Origin: Clostridiaceae bacterium | GTDB taxonomy: Bacteria; Bacillota; Clostridia; Oscillospirales; Acutalibacteraceae | Direction: 5' to 3' | DNA length: 11,617 nt | Assembly: GCA_016297555.1 (NCBI GenBank) | Contig: JAEDGK010000063.1 | Location: forward strand, 1 to 11,617 | In this document: positions 1-6,954 of the stretch, one piece after another | Layout of the letters: each line of letters opens with the position of its first letter | Numbering within the stretch: position 1 is the first letter of the stretch | The notes under the pieces: generated by a model | The model's database searches: none | What the model was told of the DNA's origin: nothing | What the model saw: the letters and a program-made list of their open reading frames with translations, nothing else | Translations under genes and position numbers: made by a program

Positions 1-54
1 CATCAATCGTTGTTTAATTTTCAAGGTGCGCCGCGCTCCGTGTTTTTGGAGCGC
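1..54 (-). other. Probable rRNA leader with hairpin and boxA-like motif
   Basis: Downstream of the promoter the minus strand shows a perfect 7-bp stem GCGCTCC/GGAGCGC (33-39 with 48-54, 8-nt loop). It then shows GCACCTTGAAAAT (17-29) followed by TAAACAACG. The TTGAAAA-T-AAACAA pattern is characteristic of leaders and spacers of rRNA operons in Bacillota, where it acts as a boxA-type antitermination and processing site. There is no U-run after the hairpin, so it is not a normal intrinsic terminator. The 16S gene would begin beyond the left edge. Confidence 0.6.
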
Positions 55-60
55 TTGACT

Positions 61-120
61 AATATATCACAACAAAACCGGATTGTCAACACTTTTTTTA
101 AAATTTTTTGCATTTTTTAT
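61..120 (-). promoter_or_regulatory. Strong promoter with UP-like tract, probably for an rRNA operon
   Basis: Reading leftwards on the minus strand there is a perfect -35 TTGACA (84-89), a 17-bp spacer and a -10 TATATT (61-66, one mismatch to TATAAT). Immediately upstream (about 92-120) is a run of A and T tracts resembling an UP element, which is typical of rRNA promoters. The predicted start is near base 54. The following RNA carries a hairpin and a boxA-like stretch, which fits an rRNA leader. The rRNA itself would lie outside the window, so its identity is inferred; the promoter elements are seen directly. Confidence 0.8.
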
Positions 121-124
121 CGAA

Positions 125-655
125 TTAATCGACATAATAGCCGCAGATAAATCTCTCGGAATCAAGATAATCGTCAAGGGTGTTGAAAACCGCCGCGCAA
201 TCGGCTTTATTGGATTTGTTATAAACTCTTACTCCACCGTCGCAATTTTCAACGGCTACCGTATGCAGACCTTTGAAAACGCTCTTTCCGTTCCAAAAAG
301 AAACAACGCCGAAGCTGTGCTTAGCGAAGTTCTTTTTAAATGTATAATAATCCTTATTCATATGCGTGCCGAAATCGTTATCCTTAAAATATCTCGCCAA
401 GGCATAAGGATGAGTTCCGAACAGCCCGCAGAACAGAGAGCCGTAAGGATAAATTTCCTTTGCAATCTCGCACAACGGCTTTTTAATGCCGAGCATCAAG
501 CCAAGATTATAGGCGGCTATTATTTCACAACCGTTATATGACATCGGAAACAGCCCGTATCGGCAGATTGAAACCGCTCCGCAACCCTGACCGTTGATAA
601 AATCTTCGCCCAAATCAACGGAGCGGTTGCTTCTGTAATTCAGTTTTTCAAACAT
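125..655 (-). CDS. C39-like papain-fold protein of unknown function
   Basis: This is a 176-residue protein with no signal peptide and no membrane segment. The central N-G-C-E-I-I-A-A-Y-N (Cys43) resembles the catalytic-Cys helix of C39-like cysteine peptidases. G-L-H-T-V-A-V-E (His131), followed 15 residues later by V-Y-N-K (Asn146), resembles the His and Asn/Asp part of the triad. The usual oxyanion Gln just before the Cys is not clear; a Q-G-C-G lies earlier, at 23-26. Substrate is unknown, and it could be a non-peptidase family member. The start is supported by AAAGGA, which lies in the last codons of spoIIR. The gap to the spoIIR stop is 4 nt, so the two are probably translationally coupled. 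The assignment to the C39-like fold is pattern recognition, moderately sure. Confidence 0.75.
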   Translation of the reverse strand: MFEKLNYRSNRSVDLGEDFINGQGCGAVSICRYGLFPMSYNGCEIIAAYNLGLMLGIKKPLCEIAKEIYPYGSLFCGLFGTHPYALARYFKDNDFGTHMNKDYYTFKKNFAKHSFGVVSFWNGKSVFKGLHTVAVENCDGGVRVYNKSNKADCAAVFNTLDDYLDSERFICGYYVD

Positions 656-659
656 AATA

Positions 660-1268
660 TTATCCTTTTATTCTGCTTTTTATACTTTCTATTACTTCAA
701 CTATTTTAAATCTCATTTCATATCTTGGACTGCTCTTTATAAGTTCGCCGCCTTCCTCGCCAAAAAATGCGTCAATATCCGTTTCCTCGCTCGCGGCGGG
801 CAGGCAAAGCGGCGGAAACATAACGCACCACCAATTATGCCCTTCTCCGCTGCCGAGAATTACTTTTAAAGCGGTATATTCCCCTGCGGGAAGGGTTAAA
901 TCGCCGTAGGAACGGGTTGTGAAATATTCCTCCGCAAGAGTTATGCGAGCTTTATAATCAAAACCGTTATCAGCCAAAACTTTGTTTGCAATTTCAATCA
1001 GCTCCGTTTTTTGAGCTTCAAGACACTCCTGTGCGTTATCCTTGCTGACAGAACCCGAAAACAGCTCCTTTCCGCTGTTGAGAAGTGCGTCACGGACAAT
1101 CAGCTTTACATTCTGGTCTTCCTCGCTGTCTGAATTGGCAAGAATATGAAGCCTGATTACATCTTCTCTGACATCTCCGCAGCGGACTCCGAAGCCCGCA
1201 ACGGAAGCGATGACAGCAACCATAAGAGCAACCGCGGCTGAAATTTCGGCAATACGAATTTTTTTCAT
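660..1268 (-). CDS. spoIIR: Stage II sporulation protein R
   Basis: SpoIIR is the forespore-made signalling protein. It crosses into the space between the two sporangial membranes and triggers SpoIIGA to process pro-sigma-E in the mother cell. The product is 202 residues. It has an N-terminal hydrophobic export/anchor segment (about 6-27), the family hallmark R-L-H-I-L-A-N-S-D-S at 39-48 and the hallmark GHNWWCVMFPPLC at 143-155. I start at the ATG at 1268, which follows AAAGGA. An ATG 11 codons earlier (1301) has no ribosome binding site and sits in a hairpin. It follows mreB by 54 nt and precedes the C39-like gene by 4 nt. Its ribosome binding site lies in the arm of an inverted repeat (see separate entry). 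Family assignment is very sure. Confidence 0.95.
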   Translation of the reverse strand: MKKIRIAEISAAVALMVAVIASVAGFGVRCGDVREDVIRLHILANSDSEEDQNVKLIVRDALLNSGKELFSGSVSKDNAQECLEAQKTELIEIANKVLADNGFDYKARITLAEEYFTTRSYGDLTLPAGEYTALKVILGSGEGHNWWCVMFPPLCLPAASEETDIDAFFGEEGGELIKSSPRYEMRFKIVEVIESIKSRIKG

Positions 1269-1276
1269 TATCAAGC

Positions 1277-1312
1277 ACCGTCCTTTATGTTTTGATAACA
1301 TTTTGGGACGGT
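1277..1312 (-). promoter_or_regulatory. Two-tier hairpin covering the spoIIR ribosome binding site
   Basis: On the minus strand ACCGTCC (1306-1312) pairs perfectly with GGACGGT (1277-1283). Inside it ATGTT (1297-1301) pairs with AACAT (1287-1291) around a 5-nt loop. The GGA of the spoIIR Shine-Dalgarno AAAGGA (1281-1286) is the first part of the outer 3' arm, so the folded RNA would mask it. There is no U-run after the stem, so a terminator is unlikely. A role in limiting spoIIR translation on read-through transcripts is inference. Confidence 0.5.
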
Positions 1313-1322
1313 TTTAGCCTGT

Positions 1323-2369
1323 TTATTCCGTTGAATCCAAATCAAGACCGCCGATTTCATCTCTTGCTTTGAAAACATAGCCGTTCTGACTGAGTATATC
1401 CATATGCGACAGAGCCTCGCCCGTTCCGAGAGCCACACAGTTAAGCGGGTCATCGGCTACAATGGTTTTAACTCCCGTTTTCTTTTCAATCATTTCATCA
1501 ATACCGCGCAGCAACGCTCCGCCGCCGGTCAGGCGAATTCCCGAATCGCTGATATCCGCCGAAAGCTCGGGCGGAGTCAGTTCAAGCACGGAACGCACCG
1601 CCTCGCTGATTGTTTCAAGATGCTGACGCATTGCAAGATAAGCCTCGGTAGAGCTGACCTCAATGCTGACGGGCATACCCGTTATGAAATGCTTGCCCTT
1701 GACTGTTAAACCCAGCTCAACCTCGCGCAAATAAGAACAGCCTATCTGTTTTTTAATAAATTCTCCTGTTTTTTCACCGATAATAACATCTCTTTCACGC
1801 CTTATCTGCCTGACTATCGCTTCATCGAGCGCGTTGCCCGCAACCTTAACCGAGCGCGAAACGGAGATACATCCCATTGTTATGACGGCGATATCCGTTG
1901 TGCCGCCGCCGATATCAACAATCATTGCTCCGACGGGTCTGTTGCTTTTAAGACCCGCGCCGAGCGCAGCCGCAAGAGGCTCTTCGATAAGACAGGCTTT
2001 TGCCGCGCCCGCTGAGGTTACGAGATCGAGAATTGTTCTTTTTTCAAGGCTCGTTGCCATTGACGGAACACAAACAACGACATTGGGCTTGAACACCATA
2101 TTTTTACATAGCTTTGAAAGAAAATAGCGGAGAATATGCTTCGTTGCCGTGAAATCGGATACAACGCCGTGAGCCATAGGTCTGACAACTCTCAGAGAAT
2201 CGGGGTTTTTGCCAATCATATCCCATGCGCGTTTGCCGACAGCAACAAGCTTTCCGCTTTCTTTTTCGTAAGCGGCAACGCAAGGCTCGGACATAACAAT
2301 GCCCTTTCCCTCAACAAAAACCACTATTGAAGTTGTTCCGAGGTCAATACCGATATTAACGCCGAGCAT
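1323..2369 (-). CDS. MreB/Mbl-type bacterial actin
   Basis: This is a filament-forming, membrane-associated actin homologue that guides elongasome peptidoglycan synthesis and rod shape. The 348 residues match the usual family length. The actin-fold nucleotide motifs are in order: phosphate-1 loop G-I-D-L-G-T-T-S (7-14), E-E-P-L-A-A-A-L-G-A-G (129-139), phosphate-2 D-I-G-G-G-T-T-D (152-159), and adenosine loop T-G-G-G-A-L-L-R-G-I-D (281-291). R-E-R-D-V-I-I-G-E (191-199) matches the conserved MreB T-E-R-D-x-I-G-E region. The ATG is preceded by AAAGGCGGTG at good spacing, 29 nt after comF. Whether it is the main MreB or an Mbl-like paralogue cannot be decided here, because neither mreC nor mreD follows. 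A paralogue that works with sporulation is possible, given spoIIR next to it. Confidence 0.92.
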   Translation of the reverse strand: MLGVNIGIDLGTTSIVVFVEGKGIVMSEPCVAAYEKESGKLVAVGKRAWDMIGKNPDSLRVVRPMAHGVVSDFTATKHILRYFLSKLCKNMVFKPNVVVCVPSMATSLEKRTILDLVTSAGAAKACLIEEPLAAALGAGLKSNRPVGAMIVDIGGGTTDIAVITMGCISVSRSVKVAGNALDEAIVRQIRRERDVIIGEKTGEFIKKQIGCSYLREVELGLTVKGKHFITGMPVSIEVSSTEAYLAMRQHLETISEAVRSVLELTPPELSADISDSGIRLTGGGALLRGIDEMIEKKTGVKTIVADDPLNCVALGTGEALSHMDILSQNGYVFKARDEIGGLDLDSTE

Positions 2370-2398
2370 ATTTTCACCGCCTTTCTGAATATATAAAA

Positions 2399-3121
2399 CT
2401 ATTTATGTATATCTTTTCTGCCGTTTTCGGAAACGGTCAGCGCAACGGTAATGCAAAAAATCTCCCGAGCACCGTAAAGCCAAAGCATTTTTGCACATTC
2501 ATTAAGAGTTTCTCCCGAGGTTGATATATCATCGCAAAGTAAAATTGTTTTACCCTCAACCGCCGAGGGTTCGGAAACATCGAACACACCCGTCAGATTT
2601 CCTTTTCGCAGAAATCTGCTCAATCCGTGCTGTTTCTGCGTTTCGTAAAGCTTTATCATAAGCCCCTGCCTGTGCTCAATGCCGAGCAGAGAGCCGAGCC
2701 TTTCCGTAAGCAGACGAACCTGATTATAGCCTCTTTCTTTTTCTCCCGCGGCAGTCATCGGAACCTCGGCAATAAAGTCAAAAGCCGTTCCTCCGTAGGC
2801 ATCTTTAACCGTGCTTGCCATTTCAACCGCATATGCCTCGGCATTTTCGGGGCTTCGCCTGAATTTAAAGGAATGAATTCCTTTTCTGACAACGCCTTTA
2901 AAGTAAAACGGCGCAGCAAGGCGGCTGAAATACATTTCTGCTCCCCTGCACGAACACAGCTCTTTGCCCCGCCCGCATTTCGGGCAAACCGTGCCTTCAA
3001 TTCTCGGCAGATCGGCGGCGCAGACTGAACACATAAGCTCATCGGCGGCGATTACCTTGCCGCAGTAAGCGCACCGCTTCGGAAAAAGAGCGGAAACAAA
3101 ATATTTCAGAAGCTTTTTCAA
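2399..3121 (-). CDS. comF: ComF family phosphoribosyltransferase-like protein
   Basis: This is a 240-residue cytoplasmic protein of the ComF/GntX family, linked in other bacteria to DNA uptake during competence and to DNA processing. Cysteine pairs at 17/20 and 31/34 and at 46/49 and 56/58 form the N-terminal zinc-ribbon part. A type I phosphoribosyltransferase domain follows. It has R-G-Y-N-Q-V (130-135), a T-x-x-Q-x-x-L-S-R-x-x-R-x-x-N-L-x-G-V-F pattern (161-180) and the PRPP loop L-L-C-D-D-I-S-T-S-G-E-T (194-205). The start is TTG, overlapping the recD2 stop by 4 nt (TTGA), with GAGG just upstream. No ATG exists before the first cysteine pair, so TTG is needed to keep the zinc ribbon. Its place after the helicase recD2 suits a DNA-handling role; the competence role in this organism is unproven. 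Confidence 0.9.
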   Translation of the reverse strand: MKKLLKYFVSALFPKRCAYCGKVIAADELMCSVCAADLPRIEGTVCPKCGRGKELCSCRGAEMYFSRLAAPFYFKGVVRKGIHSFKFRRSPENAEAYAVEMASTVKDAYGGTAFDFIAEVPMTAAGEKERGYNQVRLLTERLGSLLGIEHRQGLMIKLYETQKQHGLSRFLRKGNLTGVFDVSEPSAVEGKTILLCDDISTSGETLNECAKMLWLYGAREIFCITVALTVSENGRKDIHK

Positions 3122-5319
3122 CCGTCCTCACCCAACATAATAAAGCTTTTAAGCGCAGAATAACGCTTTGCCTTGCTGTCATTCGCAACCATTTTTTCAA
3201 CGGTTTTGCGCGAACCGACAAGAATCATAAGATTTTTCGCGCGCGTCACGGCAGTATAAAGCAGATTTCTGTAAGCAAGCTGCTCAACAACACCCGAAAC
3301 AGGCATCACAACAGCTTCAAACTCGCTGCCCTGGCTTTTATGAACCGTAACGGCATAAGCGTGCTCAAGCTCGGCACTGCCCTCAAAAGGATATTCAGCA
3401 GTTTTGTCATCAAAGCGGACATAGAGCATATGAGCGCCCTCGTCAATTTTATCAAGAACGCCGATATCACCGTTAAATACTCCAAGACCCTCTTTATCGG
3501 AGCTTGTCCACGGAATGTTATAGTTATTTTTAATCTGCATAAGCTTATCTCCCTCTCGGAAAACACGCTGACCGAAAGCGTGCTCGCGCTTATGCCTTGC
3601 AGGGGGATTAATCATACGCTGAAGAATTTTATTCAGATTGACCGTTCCCGCCTCGCCTTTTCTTGACGGGCAAAGCACCTGAATGTCATCCGCCGGAGAA
3701 TACTTATACGCTTTCGGAAGCCGCTCGGAGCAGAGCTGAGCCACCGTTTGGGCGGTTGAGGCAGGAGTATTTCTTTCAAGGAAGAAAAAGTCCTTGTCCG
3801 TGCGCGAAAGCTCGGGATTTTCTCCGCGGACTATTCTGTGTGCATTGGTGACAATCAGGCTTTCCATCGCTTGACGGAAAACCTCTTTAAGCTCAACCAC
3901 GGGCAGAGCTTTGGAATTTATCATATCGTGGAGCACATTGCCCGCGCCTACGGGAGGAAGCTGATCGGAATCGCCGACCATAACAAGGCGGCAGCCGATG
4001 GGCAATGCGTCAAGCAGGCTTGCAAACAAAACCACATCAACCATTGAAAGCTCGTCTATTATAACCGCACCCGCTCCGAGGGGATTGCGTTTATTTCGCT
4101 GAAAAACCGGTCGGTCATTTCTGTCCCACTCAACTTCAAGCAGACGGTGAATGGTTTGGGCTTCTCTGCCCGTAAGCTCACTCATACGCTTTGCGGCTCT
4201 GCCCGTCGGAGCGGCGAGCGCGACCTCAAGCCCCTGACTCTCAAATACTTTGAGAATCCCGCGCAAAGTGGTTGTTTTGCCCGTTCCGGGACCGCCCGTG
4301 AGAATAAGAATTCCCTTCTCAACGGCAAGCTTGATTGCAAGACGCTGGCGGTCATTATAGCAAACTCCCCCGATAAGCTCAGCATTTTTTATCTGCTCAT
4401 CAATGTCAATAGTGCACTTCGGAGCAAAACGCTTCATAAAAAGCACCGTTGATGCCGCTCTCTTTTCGGCTTCATAAACTTCGGGCAAAAAGACAAATTC
4501 TCTGCCGCAGATTTCGTCGCAGATAATCCGCCTTTGATCTGTTAGTCTGTCAATCGCTTCATCAGCACACTCCTGCGAACAGCCGAGCAAAGCGGTGCTC
4601 GGCACGAGCACCTTTTCACGGGGGAGACAGGTGTGGCCGTTATATAAATTATGGCGCACCACATAAAGCACGCCCGCTTCTACTCTGTATTCATCGGCAG
4701 GCGGAACGGGAAGCCTTGAAGCAACGGCGCATGCCTTTTCAAAGGTTATGCCTATCCCCTCCGAGCAGAGAAGATACGGATTTCTCTCAACCGTATCAAC
4801 CGCTCTGCTGCCGTAAATCTTAAACACTTTTAAACATTCGGCAGTTGTCATACCGTATTTTTCAAGAGAAATCAAAGCCTCGCGCTCTGCCGCGCGCCGT
4901 TTGAATTCCTCAGAGATTTCTTTTGCACGGTCACGGGAAATACCTTTGATTTCGGCAAGTCTTGCGGGCGCATTTTCAATAACCGCAAAGGCTTCGCTGC
5001 CGAATCGCTCAACAATTTTCTGCGCCGTTTTTTCTTTGACGCCTTTGATTATTCCCGATGAGAGATATGAGAGCATTTCCGCGGCGGTTTCGGGCATTTC
5101 GCGGCGGCAGCCCTCAACTTTGAGCTGTTTGCCGAAGGTGGGATGAACCGACCACCTGCCCGTAAAGGTAACTTTTTCGCCGCAGTAAAGCTCGCCTATA
5201 TTGCCGGTTGCAGTATAAAGCTCACCGTCACTCGAAAAATCGAGCACAGTGTAGCCGTTTTCGCTGTTTTGGAATGTTATGTATTCCACAACACCCGTTA
5301 CCGTAACCAAATCTTCCAT
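3118..5319 (-). CDS. recD2: RecD2-type ATP-dependent 5'-3' DNA helicase
   Basis: RecD2 is a superfamily 1B helicase that acts in repair and replication-fork maintenance without RecBC. The product is 733 residues. It has an N-terminal beta domain, tandem helix-hairpin-helix motifs (about 89-105 and 121-137) and a Q-motif N-D-R-Q-R-L-A (about 322). Walker A is G-G-P-G-T-G-K-T-T (342-350), Walker B I-I-D-E-L-S-M-V-D (420-428) and motif III G-D-S-D-Q-L-P-P-V-G (449-458). Motif V is V-T-V-H-K-S-Q-G-S-E-F-E (about 657) and motif VI L-L-Y-T-A-V-T-R-A-K (about 686). The frame is open back to an ATG at 5397, but those extra 26 codons are RNase P RNA sequence. I therefore start at ATG 5319, although its Shine-Dalgarno (CGGAA) is weak. 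The stop overlaps comF, so the two genes are coupled. Confidence 0.94.
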   Translation of the reverse strand: MEDLVTVTGVVEYITFQNSENGYTVLDFSSDGELYTATGNIGELYCGEKVTFTGRWSVHPTFGKQLKVEGCRREMPETAAEMLSYLSSGIIKGVKEKTAQKIVERFGSEAFAVIENAPARLAEIKGISRDRAKEISEEFKRRAAEREALISLEKYGMTTAECLKVFKIYGSRAVDTVERNPYLLCSEGIGITFEKACAVASRLPVPPADEYRVEAGVLYVVRHNLYNGHTCLPREKVLVPSTALLGCSQECADEAIDRLTDQRRIICDEICGREFVFLPEVYEAEKRAASTVLFMKRFAPKCTIDIDEQIKNAELIGGVCYNDRQRLAIKLAVEKGILILTGGPGTGKTTTLRGILKVFESQGLEVALAAPTGRAAKRMSELTGREAQTIHRLLEVEWDRNDRPVFQRNKRNPLGAGAVIIDELSMVDVVLFASLLDALPIGCRLVMVGDSDQLPPVGAGNVLHDMINSKALPVVELKEVFRQAMESLIVTNAHRIVRGENPELSRTDKDFFFLERNTPASTAQTVAQLCSERLPKAYKYSPADDIQVLCPSRKGEAGTVNLNKILQRMINPPARHKREHAFGQRVFREGDKLMQIKNNYNIPWTSSDKEGLGVFNGDIGVLDKIDEGAHMLYVRFDDKTAEYPFEGSAELEHAYAVTVHKSQGSEFEAVVMPVSGVVEQLAYRNLLYTAVTRAKNLMILVGSRKTVEKMVANDSKAKRYSALKSFIMLGEDG

Positions 5320-5349
5320 AATTTCCGAATCAAAAATAAAATTAAGCGG

Positions 5350-5713
5350 CGCGGCGAGAGGGTCTGTAAGCCGAGTTCTGTCTTTTAAGGCAATCATCTG
5401 TCTACGCTCTGCGTTGCCGCAGAGCTTCAGCCACCCGTCGGAGTATCGTCGAGCAAACGCCGGAGCCTGAGCTCCTCCCCCAGTCGGTGTTGCTTCGGAT
5501 AGGGTTTGCAGGGCCGCGCGGTTCCCCGCGCGCCGGTGAGCTCTTACCTCGCCTTTCCACCCTTACCTGCTTTGCAGGCGGTATATCTCTGTTGCACTTT
5601 CCCTAAGGTCACCCTCGGCGGCCGTTAGCCGTTATCCCGCTCTGTGAAGCTCGGACTTTCCTCACGCAGTTTGCACTGCCCGCGACTGCCCAACCCACTC
5701 GCCGCACACGCTC
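5350..5713 (-). ncRNA. rnpB: RNase P RNA
   Basis: This is the catalytic RNA that trims the 5' leader of pre-tRNAs. Conserved core elements appear in order on the minus strand: GAGGAAAGTCCGAGC with CTTCACAGAG (5641-5663), GGGAAAGTGCAACAGA, GGTAAGGGTGGAAAGGCGAG, GGTAAGAGCTCACCGG, AGACAGATGATTG (about 5391-5403) and CAGAACTCGGCTTACAGA near the 3' end. The ends pair as helix P1: 5693-5707 with 5349-5363, about 15 bp with one mismatch. In P4, CCGAG (5650-5654) pairs with CTCGG (5371-5375). E. coli has CCGGG/CCCGG there, a compensated change. The size of about 364 nt suits the ancestral (A) type. The 5' end comes from the promoter and the 3' end from P1, so both are accurate to a few bases. No protein gene lies in this stretch. 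Confidence 0.96.
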
Positions 5714-5719
5714 CGTAAT

Positions 5720-5748
5720 ATTGTAAATCACATTTATTAAAAAGTCAA
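5720..5748 (-). promoter_or_regulatory. rnpB promoter
   Basis: The minus strand has -35 TTGACT (5743-5748), a 17-bp spacer and -10 TACAAT (5720-5725), each one mismatch from consensus. Initiation about 7 nt downstream, near 5713, matches the 5' side of the P1 helix. Transcription may continue into recD2, since I see no separate hairpin-plus-U-run between the RNA and that gene. Confidence 0.8.
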
Positions 5749-5787
5749 ACAAATTAAGGAGAAAAAAATAAATTTACAATTAATCTA

Positions 5788-5816
5788 TTGTATCCGATGT
5801 GATTTTGCGTTAAAAT
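5788..5816 (+). promoter_or_regulatory. Candidate promoter of the LCP gene
   Basis: TTGTAT (5788-5793, a weak -35), a 17-bp spacer and TAAAAT (5811-5816, a good -10) would start RNA near 5823, about 24 nt before the start codon. It is divergent from the rnpB promoter, with about 40 bp between the two -35 boxes. Confidence 0.5.
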
Positions 5817-5846
5817 GTTGTAAGCTTTTATTGAAAGGACTTTACA

Positions 5847-6899
5847 ATGGAAGACATATATATTTCAAAAAGACGGCGGAACTCGGAGGATTTTGACGTT
5901 GTTTATCTCGATGAGCCTGCGCCCGCTCCCCCGCCGCAGGACGAGCCGCCAAAACGAAAAAAGAAGAAGAAAAAGCACCGTCTGCTGAAATTTGTGGCTA
6001 CGGTTCTGATTTTGGCTCTGCTGCTCTCATCGGCATTTATTTTTCTTTTGGCTGCCGCTTCGGGATATACGCGCAGCGACCTTGAAGCAAACGAATATGT
6101 TTCCTCATCAGACCTTAAAAGCAGCCCGCTTGTTTCAAACATACTGCTGCTCGGAGTCGACGGCAGTTCCGGTTCATCTTCGCGCTCGGACTCGATGATT
6201 CTTGTTTCGGTTGATTTTGCCCATGCAAAAATCAAGCTGACATCTTTTTTGAGAGACAGCTGGGTTGAAATTCCGTCAAAGGGCAAAAAAGCCAAGCTGA
6301 ACGCGGCATATGCCTACGGCGGCCCTCAGCTTGCGGTTGACACCATTGAATACAATTTCGGCGTTGATATCGACCACTATGTAATGGTTGATTTTGATAT
6401 GTTTACTCAGATTATCGATAAGCTCGGCGGCGTTACCGTTGAAGTAACCGAAAAGGAAGCAAAATATATCAACAAAACCACCCGCCACACTATCGACAGC
6501 GGCGAAAGCGTTACCCTGAACGGCGCTCAGGCTCTTGTCTATTGCCGCATACGCAAGCTTGACACGGATTATATGAGAACATACCGCCAGCGAAAGGTTA
6601 TTACCGCTCTTATCGGACAAGCTAAAACTGCGGGAATTTCAAAGCTTATCGCCACTATGCAAGATGTTTTTCCGCTGATTGAAACCGATATGTCGGCGGC
6701 GGAAATAACCTCGCTTGCTTACAAGGCGGGGCTTGGGGTTGTTGCTTTTGACATTGAGCAAAACCGTGTTCCCACAGACGAGCATATGAAGCCCGAAACA
6801 ATTAACGGTCAATGGGTAGAGTCATTGGATCTTGAAGCAACCCGCGAATACTTGCAGGACTATATTTATACCAACAAGATAAAGCTTGACGAAGATTGA
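5847..6899 (+). CDS. LytR-CpsA-Psr (LCP) family cell-wall glycopolymer ligase
   Basis: LCP proteins move undecaprenyl-linked anionic polymers (teichoic acids, capsule) onto peptidoglycan at the outer face of the membrane. The product is 350 residues. It has a cytoplasmic tail with a Pro-rich stretch (24-35) and a run of Lys/Arg (36-45), then one membrane helix (about 46-72) and the extracellular LCP domain. Visible motifs are N-I-L-L-L-G-V-D-G (98-106), R-S-D-S-M (113-117), S-F-L-R-D-S-W-V-E-I-P (133-143), K-L-N-A-A-Y-A-Y-G-G (150-159) and the Arg-rich Y-C-R-I-R-K...R-T-Y-R-Q-R-K (about 232-250). The conserved Arg and Asp residues of this fold bind the lipid pyrophosphate. AAAGGA lies 7 nt before the ATG. 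It appears to be a single-gene unit, and the polymer it transfers cannot be told. Confidence 0.93.
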   Translation: MEDIYISKRRRNSEDFDVVYLDEPAPAPPPQDEPPKRKKKKKKHRLLKFVATVLILALLLSSAFIFLLAAASGYTRSDLEANEYVSSSDLKSSPLVSNILLLGVDGSSGSSSRSDSMILVSVDFAHAKIKLTSFLRDSWVEIPSKGKKAKLNAAYAYGGPQLAVDTIEYNFGVDIDHYVMVDFDMFTQIIDKLGGVTVEVTEKEAKYINKTTRHTIDSGESVTLNGAQALVYCRIRKLDTDYMRTYRQRKVITALIGQAKTAGISKLIATMQDVFPLIETDMSAAEITSLAYKAGLGVVAFDIEQNRVPTDEHMKPETINGQWVESLDLEATREYLQDYIYTNKIKLDED

Positions 6900-6911
6900 T
6901 ATAACGCAAAG

Positions 6912-6938
6912 CGCGGGTCGGCAAAACACCGACCCGCG
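6912..6938. terminator. Hairpin between convergent genes, probable bidirectional terminator
   Basis: CGCGGGTCGG (6912-6921) and CCGACCCGCG (6929-6938) form a perfect 10-bp GC-rich stem with a 7-nt loop. It lies 12 nt after the LCP stop and 16 nt after the regulator stop on the other strand. Neither side has a clean U-run, so it is a weaker or atypical terminator. Position between two converging genes supports the call. Confidence 0.65.
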
Positions 6939-6954
6939 TAAAACTGATAATAAT

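Noticed and set aside
33..54. Hairpin near the left edge as a terminator of the spoIIR cluster
   Set aside because: No U-run follows on the minus strand, and it lies downstream of the new promoter, at its predicted RNA start.
83..541. Plus-strand open frame over the C39-like gene
   Set aside because: It is antisense to a better supported gene, begins in the rRNA-type promoter and resembles no family.
1269..1301. Earlier ATG for spoIIR at 1301
   Set aside because: It has no Shine-Dalgarno, sits inside the inverted repeat, and the 11 extra residues come before a normal signal segment.
1268..1360. Sigma-F type promoter ahead of spoIIR
   Set aside because: A GGCTAAAA stretch resembles part of a -10, but the rest of the -10 and a matching -35 are missing.
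5756..5780. AAGGAG sequence that looks like a ribosome binding site
   Set aside because: No start codon with an open frame follows; it falls in the spacer between divergent promoters.
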